This document shows, piece after piece, positions 58,023 through 64,000 of a DNA stretch of 64,000 bases. Under the pieces are notes generated by a model that saw only the letters and a program-made list of their open reading frames with translations, was not told the DNA's origin and made no database searches. The position numbers and the translations under genes were made by a program. How positions within the stretch are numbered: the first letter of the stretch is position 1; every line of letters begins with the position of its first letter. This DNA is from Hygrocybe punicea (Eukaryota; Basidiomycota; Agaricomycetes; Agaricales; Hygrophoraceae). Location: the NCBI GenBank assembly GCA_963556145.1, contig OY744471.1, positions 2,411,590-2,475,589 of the forward strand. Reading direction: 5' to 3'.

Positions 58023-59985
58023 GTGCCAAAAGACTTTCAGCAAGCATTTGTTGAGTATCTTGAAAGTGTGCACATTGGTGAATTCCTGACTGGAACAATG
58101 GATGAAGTCAAAGCTAAGGTAAATGAGAAGTCTAAACATGAAGACTATAAGGATCCCACTCAGACTCTGCCTGAAGCACCCCCACCTATGTGTACAATTA
58201 TGCATGATGTGAACAGTGACAACAATTGTAATGATCGCAAACAGGTAAATTCATGGTGGGACAGATTTGCAAACACTGTTGATCATTTGATTTTATGCTC
58301 CAATGTTGATAATTGTGGCAGAAATAGTTCACACAATGAGAAAGTTCAGAGAAAAGATAGACCCAGTTGCATGAATAAACATGGTAAATGCAAAGCTAGA
58401 TTTCCCAGACCTTTGTTTGAATCAACACAAGTAGACCCAAAAATAGGTGCAGTGAATATCAGAAAGGGTGAAGCTTGGATTAATACATTGACACCGCTGG
58501 TGACATTTTTACTTTGCTGCAATTCTGATATTACAAGTCTTCTTTCTGGTACTGCAATCAAAGCAATTGTAGCATATATTTCTGACTATATTACAAAGCC
58601 TGGATTGAAAACATATAGCATATTTGATACCATCAGAAGTGTGTTTGACAGGAACTCAGAAATACTTGGAGGATCCATGAAAAGAAAAGACAAAGCTAGA
58701 AAACTCATCACCCAGATCATAAATGCTTTGACTGCAAAACTTGAAATTGGTGGTCCAATGGCTTCAATGTATCTGCTTGGCAACCCTGACCATTATACCA
58801 GTCACAAATTCATTCCTGTTTATCGGAGAAACTATGTGAGAGAAGTCCAGAAAGCTTGGAATCCAGATGAAAATGATGACATGCAAGTTCACTCTGAAAA
58901 AGTCGTACTTCACAATCAAAAGGGAAAATTCATAGGACTATCTGCTGTGCATGACTATATTTACAGACCAACTCATTATGAAGACATGAATTTATATGAA
59001 TGGGTGCAGGGTGCAGAAAGAATCAAGAGAAACATTCAAAAACCTCATGATGAAATAAACAGTGATGATGAGTTAGATGTCTTGGAATCTGAGCCACAAA
59101 CCGCAACTCACAAAAAAACTTCGAAATCTAATGTATCTACCAGTAATGACTTGAGCATAGAATTTGATGATTTGAATATCAAAGATGATGACAATTTCAT
59201 AGAATGTGATTCAGAGGACAATGAGTCTGATAGCACTGAGTCTGTCCAAGAAGACACCAAGCTTTTCCTAGAAGATCACCCATTATATGAATCACACTGT
59301 ATAGAATTCAGTGAAAAGAAAAAACATGTTGTTCCAAACTTTGTTGGTGGTTCATTGCCCAGACGTGATAGAGGAGACAGAGAATACTATTGCACCACTA
59401 TGCTCACTCTGTTCAAACCATGGAGATCTGGTCATGACCTGAAAAGTGAACTGGGATCATGGGATGAAGCATTCACTGATCATGAATTTACCATTAGACA
59501 ATTAGAGATCATGGACAACTTTAATCTCCGATATGAATGTCTTGATGCTAGAGATGACTACTCTGCTAAACTTAGACAAGGAGTAGTGTTAGATGGTACT
59601 TGTCCTCAATTTATGACTTCAGACATGATTTCACACTTGGATGATGATAACATTCAAAGTGGTGGTGACTTTGGAGATGATAATTATGAGCAGGACAGAT
59701 AATGCAGATTATGGCACTAACAAATATTCTGAACTTGGTCAACATGGTAGACTGATCAAAGCTCGCCACTGAAAACATTGTCAGAAACATTGGTTGGCTT
59801 GATCCATGTCCAGATGGTTCTATTGCTGTAAATTCTGCTCCACTTGAAGTTGAAATGAATCAACCTGGTACTCAATGGAAACAACTTGTTCAAGAACAAA
59901 GACAAGAAATACTAGATGAGAGAAATCAACATATTCCAGCCAACTCAAAGTCTATGTCACACAAAACATATACTGATCCAAATGA
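58023..59985 (+). pseudogene. Helitron H5: Rep C-terminal half, acidic linker and pre-helicase region
   Basis: It starts within KDFQQAFVEYLESVHIGEFL, so the Rep HUH half is missing. It carries DAPPPMC-like EAPPPMCTIMHD, NSWWDRFANTVDHLI, TAIKAIVAYISDYITKPGL (the Y-x3-Y motif) and KFIPVYRRNYVREV. A long Asp/Ser-rich linker follows, then NFVGGSLPRRDRGDREYY and TCPQFMTSDMISHLDDDN. An early stop follows EQDR at 59702, and a small deletion after LIKA near 59765 removes text present in H6. The copy is cut at 59985 by the reversed element H6. Confidence 0.75.
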
Positions 59986-62900
59986 CTTGTTTAGTGGGCC
60001 AGTGCTGCGCATGGCATGAACGAGTTCTTTTTTCCCCCTCCTCACTTCTTTGCTGAATTAAGAAAATTGCATAAAGCATGTTACATATGGCATAAGATAC
60101 ATAGCATGTGTTGCATATTGCATATTGATCTACTAAGCCCACCTCCCACCTCTGCAACATATAAATTAGTATAAAATAAAACTACATAAAGTGTCTTGAG
60201 TCTTCATCAACCTTCTCTCTACCTGCCATCTCCCTGTGTTGCACCATCATGCAACACTCTCAGCCATGAAGCAATTGCTCAGGGAGCAACAGGTCAACTG
60301 CCAAACACAACTGCCCCCCAAACAGTGTGCTGACAATTAACTCACATTTGCTCAACCCTACTTCTCCATGACCTTGAATGCTAGACAACAGATTACCACA
60401 TGAAGAAAGCCGTGCTTGACCTCAAGGAGGATGCTCAAAGACTCTGAGCATAAATAGCTAGTACAAGGTTTCTATTTTTACAGTGTCTGATATCATGGTC
60501 TGAAAGTTGTGTAAGGACAGTGTCTCTGGAACAAGAGTTGCCTGTAATCATTCCATCATGATACCACACTTGTTTCTGTGCAGTAATAATACGTGAGGTG
60601 AAATGATATTGACCATGATATACAATGCCTCTAAGTTCTAATGTCTTTGTGTCAGTCTCTGAAACAAATTCTAATCTATGACTGGTTTCAATGGTTTTAA
60701 GTGGATACTCTAGAATCAGAATATGTGGTGCTTCATTATAAAATACAAGTTGATTCATTCTGCTGTTGCAATCAGGACATCTTCTATTGGTTTTCTGTGA
60801 CAAGGTATCAACCCACTTCATTGTAGACTGTTTAATTGTGTCATCAGCATGTAACACATAGCCTAGTCTGTCATCAATGGATTCTTCTGCAAAGTCACAT
60901 TGAGAACATTCATGTTGAGAAGAGGCTACAATGTCATTGACTTTAAACAACTCCATAGCCAGATTGGCAACACTGATGCCCATTGTACCTCTAGGAAAGT
61001 CTGTAGGATTCATCTTATGTAGTGTAGTCCTAAGATGATCTCTTAGTTGTTCAAATGTTACATTTTTGTGCAACACCTCGGAAAAACCATGAGACAATGT
61101 GGTGAAATGATCATTCATGCTTTGGAATACTGTAGACCACTCTGCATGATTGTCTTTCCACAAGTGGAATATAATCACCAACAATGAGTCATATGCACAG
61201 CTGTAGTCATTTCTATCCCAGATCAGTCCAGTTGGAGAGTTTATGACCTGTTGCTTGCTTGTTGATCCTTTGTTAACATGGTCTTTGGTGATCCGAGGCC
61301 TTTTAGCTGCTGGTTCATTGTTTGTGTCAAGTGAATGTTTGTGGGTTGAAGCAATAGCAACTGAGCCTTTTGCTGGAACAAATGAAGTTGCAATTACAGC
61401 TGCTTTCTGTTTTCCTTTGCCTTTTTCAACCAATTGCCATGGGCTATCAGGGATTTTACAAGCCAATATGAGTGGATCAGTTGGTGACCATTTGATAGCA
61501 GTATCAGTTTTGGCAGGAACATAGTGAATTCCCTTCCACTGCTGAAAATTTTGAAGCATAACAGAGCGTGTACCAGCATCAATGTGATCAGATAAAGCAC
61601 CTTCATATCTCATCCTTGTAATCTCATCAAGCAATTCTAGTTCTCTAAATTCTTGTCTAAGATATCCAGAACAACCTCTAGTGATCACTTTGGTGTCAAA
61701 GCCTTGAATGATAACAGTTCCAGCAGCAGAAGCACTTCTAGACAATGAAGAATAATATGACATGTGGTTGAAGCAACTGTTTAAATGCACAACATTGAAT
61801 GGACGAGTTTTTCCTTGAGCAGCATGAGCAGTCATTGCAAAGTTAGGAAGCACCCAGACTTGTTGTCTCTCAATTGATTCCTTCAGGTCACTGGGAAATA
61901 CACACTGAATTGTCTTGGTGTTTTTTACAATGGGCACCACATTGTCAGGAAGTCCTGGAATCTGCACCAGCTTTGGAGGTTTGTCCAGTTCAACAAATAA
62001 AGTGTCAAGTACTCTTTTGCCATGACTTGCTTTGATTGACTGCCATCCAACAACAAATCCTTCTTGTCCTTTTGTAATGCAGAGTTCAGTGGCATCATTG
62101 TTGCGAAGCATCACAGGCATACCAAGACACAAAGAGAGTTTCCCAGCAAAGTTATCTGTTGCAGCATGTCGCACTTTCCATATCTCTCTTTGTGTATCAA
62201 AGTCTATGTCACTGGATTGATGTATAGCATTTGATTTGGACTTGCTTCTCACAGAATCCTTGGCTTTTCCCCACTTATCAATGGAATAGAAGTTGGTCAA
62301 GTTCTGGTTGGTGTCAGAAGCAAATCTTTCACATCCAAGAAGATTGATTTGATCCTTTTGTGAGTGAATGCCACATATGATAGGAACATTTCTAAAATTC
62401 TTTGTGGCAACATTGGGCTGGTCTGGACGTTTGCCTGCAATTCTGGTTCTCAAAAATTGAATATCCTGTGGAGTACATTTACCATAGCGCATGTTGACAA
62501 GGGCAGTTCTGAACAATGCATCCTCAGCTGTTTGGGTTCTCTGTCTCATGTTTTCTCTGAGAATCACAACTGTGGTCACTTGATGCCAGAGTGCTTTTCC
62601 AATTGCAGTTTCCTGAGAGTGTGTTGTCAAGGCTGATGTGATCTGAGTGCCAACTGTTCCACTGTACAATGGTGCACCTCCAACTGGTGGTAACTGTGCA
62701 AAGTCTCCAGCAAATATCATGTTGATTCCACCAAATGGCATGTCATGAATGTTCAAAGCTTTAGCTAGTCTAGCACTGATTTTGTAGAGATCATGACAAG
62801 ACAGCATTGAGACTTCATCAATGAAAATATAGTCAACTCCTTCTAGTCTACCTTTTAGTTGGGCAATGCCCATTGCTTCATTTCTATTTGACATGTTTGG

Positions 62901-64000
62901 ATTGATGCCCAGGAAGTAGTGATAAGTTGAGCCATTTTGCAAAGCTGCAGATGTACCAGTGGGACCAAGAATTATAAATCTGTGAGACTCATGTACATTG
63001 TCAAAGAAATCAACAACTGCTTTGATGACTTGTGATTTTCCAGTGCCAGCCATTCCAGCAATATTCATTTTCAACTGGTCAATGCTGGAAGATGAAGCAT
63101 GATTTGCAATAATTCTAAAGGCCCTTTTTTGCTCAGTGTTCAAGCTGAATTTGCTAACTGTAGCATCAATTAGCTGTTGTCTCTGTGCATTTGCAGACCT
63201 GAAAGTATGCATCAAGTATGCTTGGTCCACAATCATCACATCATTTTCATTTGGATCAGTATCCATTTTGTGTGAAGTCAACTTTGAGTTTGCAGAAATA
63301 TGTTGATTGCGCTCATCTAGTATCTCTTGTCTCTGTTCTTGGACAACTTGCTTCCATTGAGTACCAGGTTGATTCATTTCAACTTCAAGTGGAGCAGAAT
63401 TTACAGTAATAGAATCATCTGGACATGGATCAAGCCAACCAATATTTCTGACAATGTTTTCAGTGGCATCCATTTGAGCTTTGATCAGTCTACCATGTTG
63501 ACCAAGTTCAGAATATTTGTTAGTGCCATAATCTGCAGAAGTTTTGTCCTGCTCATAATGGTCATCTCCAAAGTCACCACCATTTTGAATGTTGTCATCA
63601 TCCAAGTGTGAAATCATGTCTGAAGTCATAAATTGAGGACAAGTACCATCTAACACTGCTCCTTGTCTAAGCTGAGCAGAATAGTCATCTCTGGCATCAA
63701 GGCATTCATATCTCAGATTAAAGTTGTCCATAATCTCTAATTGTCTAATGGTAAATTCATAATCAGTGAATGCTTCATCCCATGATTCCAGTTCACTTTT
63801 CAGGTCATTGCCAGATCTCCAAGGTTTGAACAGAGTGAGCATTGTGGTGCAATAATATTCTCTGTCTCCTCTATCACGTCTGGGCAATGAACCACCAACA
63901 AAGTTTGGAACAACATGTTTTTTCTTTTCACTGAATTCTATACAGTGTGATTCATATAATGGGTGATCTTCTAGGAAAAGCTTGGTGTCTTCTTGGACAG
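59986..64000 (-). mobile_element. Helitron copy H6, best preserved, continues beyond the window
   Basis: It starts CTTGTTTAGTGGGCCAGTGC directly against H5 coding text (GATCCAAATGA). The first 450 bp are non-coding 3' sequence nearly identical to 28754-29208. The minus-strand coding frame from 60435 is open to the window edge. The hairpin end must lie outside the window. Confidence 0.85.
60435..64000 (-). CDS. Helitron Rep-helicase: acidic linker, PIF1-type helicase and C-terminal USP-like domain (5' part outside window)
   Basis: An open frame of about 1187 codons, continuing upstream beyond 64000. Order: HPLYESHCIEF and NFVGGSLPRRDRGDREYYC; pre-helicase text with TCPQFMTSDMISHLDDDN; PIF1 helicase with Walker A GMAGTGKSQ (about 63045), Walker B IFIDEVSML (about 62815), GDFAQLPPV (about 62695), NFAMTAHAAQGKTRP and LSRSASAAGT (about 61730). 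The C-terminal domain has SCAYDSLL (Cys codon near 61195), CSQCDF and CPDCNSRM, QYHFTSRI (about 60600) and VWYHDGM (about 60555). The helicase unwinds DNA 5'-3' during rolling-circle transposition (family knowledge). The last domain has the Cys-box/His-box order and zinc-ribbon-like pairs of ubiquitin-specific proteases; this is a motif-level inference. No stop or frameshift is visible, so this copy may be functional. Confidence 0.85.
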   Translation of the reverse strand, partial: VQEDTKLFLEDHPLYESHCIEFSEKKKHVVPNFVGGSLPRRDRGDREYYCTTMLTLFKPWRSGNDLKSELESWDEAFTDYEFTIRQLEIMDNFNLRYECLDARDDYSAQLRQGAVLDGTCPQFMTSDMISHLDDDNIQNGGDFGDDHYEQDKTSADYGTNKYSELGQHGRLIKAQMDATENIVRNIGWLDPCPDDSITVNSAPLEVEMNQPGTQWKQVVQEQRQEILDERNQHISANSKLTSHKMDTDPNENDVMIVDQAYLMHTFRSANAQRQQLIDATVSKFSLNTEQKRAFRIIANHASSSSIDQLKMNIAGMAGTGKSQVIKAVVDFFDNVHESHRFIILGPTGTSAALQNGSTYHYFLGINPNMSNRNEAMGIAQLKGRLEGVDYIFIDEVSMLSCHDLYKISARLAKALNIHDMPFGGINMIFAGDFAQLPPVGGAPLYSGTVGTQITSALTTHSQETAIGKALWHQVTTVVILRENMRQRTQTAEDALFRTALVNMRYGKCTPQDIQFLRTRIAGKRPDQPNVATKNFRNVPIICGIHSQKDQINLLGCERFASDTNQNLTNFYSIDKWGKAKDSVRSKSKSNAIHQSSDIDFDTQREIWKVRHAATDNFAGKLSLCLGMPVMLRNNDATELCITKGQEGFVVGWQSIKASHGKRVLDTLFVELDKPPKLVQIPGLPDNVVPIVKNTKTIQCVFPSDLKESIERQQVWVLPNFAMTAHAAQGKTRPFNVVHLNSCFNHMSYYSSLSRSASAAGTVIIQGFDTKVITRGCSGYLRQEFRELELLDEITRMRYEGALSDHIDAGTRSVMLQNFQQWKGIHYVPAKTDTAIKWSPTDPLILACKIPDSPWQLVEKGKGKQKAAVIATSFVPAKGSVAIASTHKHSLDTNNEPAAKRPRITKDHVNKGSTSKQQVINSPTGLIWDRNDYSCAYDSLLVIIFHLWKDNHAEWSTVFQSMNDHFTTLSHGFSEVLHKNVTFEQLRDHLRTTLHKMNPTDFPRGTMGISVANLAMELFKVNDIVASSQHECSQCDFAEESIDDRLGYVLHADDTIKQSTMKWVDTLSQKTNRRCPDCNSRMNQLVFYNEAPHILILEYPLKTIETSHRLEFVSETDTKTLELRGIVYHGQYHFTSRIITAQKQVWYHDGMITGNSCSRDTVLTQLSDHDIRHCKNRNLVLAIYAQSL

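Noticed and set aside
61243..61524. Plus-strand frame MTCCLLVDP... (also at 30017)
   Set aside because: Antisense shadow of the Helitron C-terminal coding region.
1..64000. rRNA or tRNA genes
   Set aside because: No conserved rRNA core text or tRNA B-box/cloverleaf was recognised by eye; a covariance-model scan would be decisive.

Overview
The window looks like a transposon-dense accessory region of a basidiomycete, most probably an Agaricomycete. Evidence: many short GT...AG introns of about 50-70 nt, a KDZ transposase with a CxC2-type cysteine cluster, a TET/JBP-type oxygenase of the fungal expanded class, and several Helitrons carrying a DUF6570-like region. I see no rRNA, tRNA or CRISPR array.

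Left part (1-28.7 kb) holds gene-like loci, nearly all hypothetical or decayed. They are: a spliced cysteine-pair gene with one in-frame stop (351-1746, +); a decayed 2OG-Fe(II) oxygenase-like gene (2062-3535, -); a PHD-like finger gene split by a 644-bp hAT-type MITE (5156-7386, +); a coiled-coil gene built of 216-bp repeats (8141-10861, +); a JmjC-like 2OG oxygenase gene (11251-16743, -) split by a non-autonomous Helitron that itself contains a second one; a hypothetical gene (16953-18534, -); a TET/JBP-like DNA oxygenase gene (18922-20482, -); a triplicated exon-like repeat (20717-21640); and a Ulp1-like protease gene followed by a KDZ transposase pseudogene on the + strand (23069-28744).

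Right part (28.7-64 kb) is dominated by one Helitron family. I count six coding copies: 28754-33029 (-), 37209-~44350 (-), 44604-54481 (+), ~50207-52380 (-, inside the previous one), 58023-59985 (+) and 59986->64000 (-). There are five non-autonomous copies: 12851-15103, 13762-14835, 37564-38725, 39930-40993 and 54482-55811. In the coding orientation every well-preserved copy begins TTACGAGTTC inside a 31-nt palindrome and ends ...GAACTCGTTC plus about 36 nt ending CACTAAACAAG. The two inverted repeats are therefore asymmetric, as in Helitron2/Helentron elements. Copies insert without target duplication between a purine and T, and at three sites removing the copy restores the host reading frame. 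All non-autonomous copies carry the palindrome TCACATGTGA at exact 79-bp spacing, an iteron-like array.

The full Helitron protein can be assembled conceptually from the copies: an N-terminal hydrophobic segment, a SAP-like stretch, tandem 19-residue repeats, a zinc-knuckle plus DUF6570-like region, a Helitron_like_N/HUH Rep with a two-Tyr motif, an acidic linker, a PIF1-type helicase, and a C-terminal cysteine-protease-like (USP-like) domain with CxxC pairs. Only the copy at 59986-64000 is open throughout the visible part.

A recurrent theme is Arg codon CGA replaced by TGA in otherwise open frames, suggestive of C-to-T decay at methylated CpG, in a region that also encodes a putative 5-methylcytosine oxygenase. 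The rest of the right end is old LTR retrotransposon debris, including a solo LTR with a 5-bp duplication.
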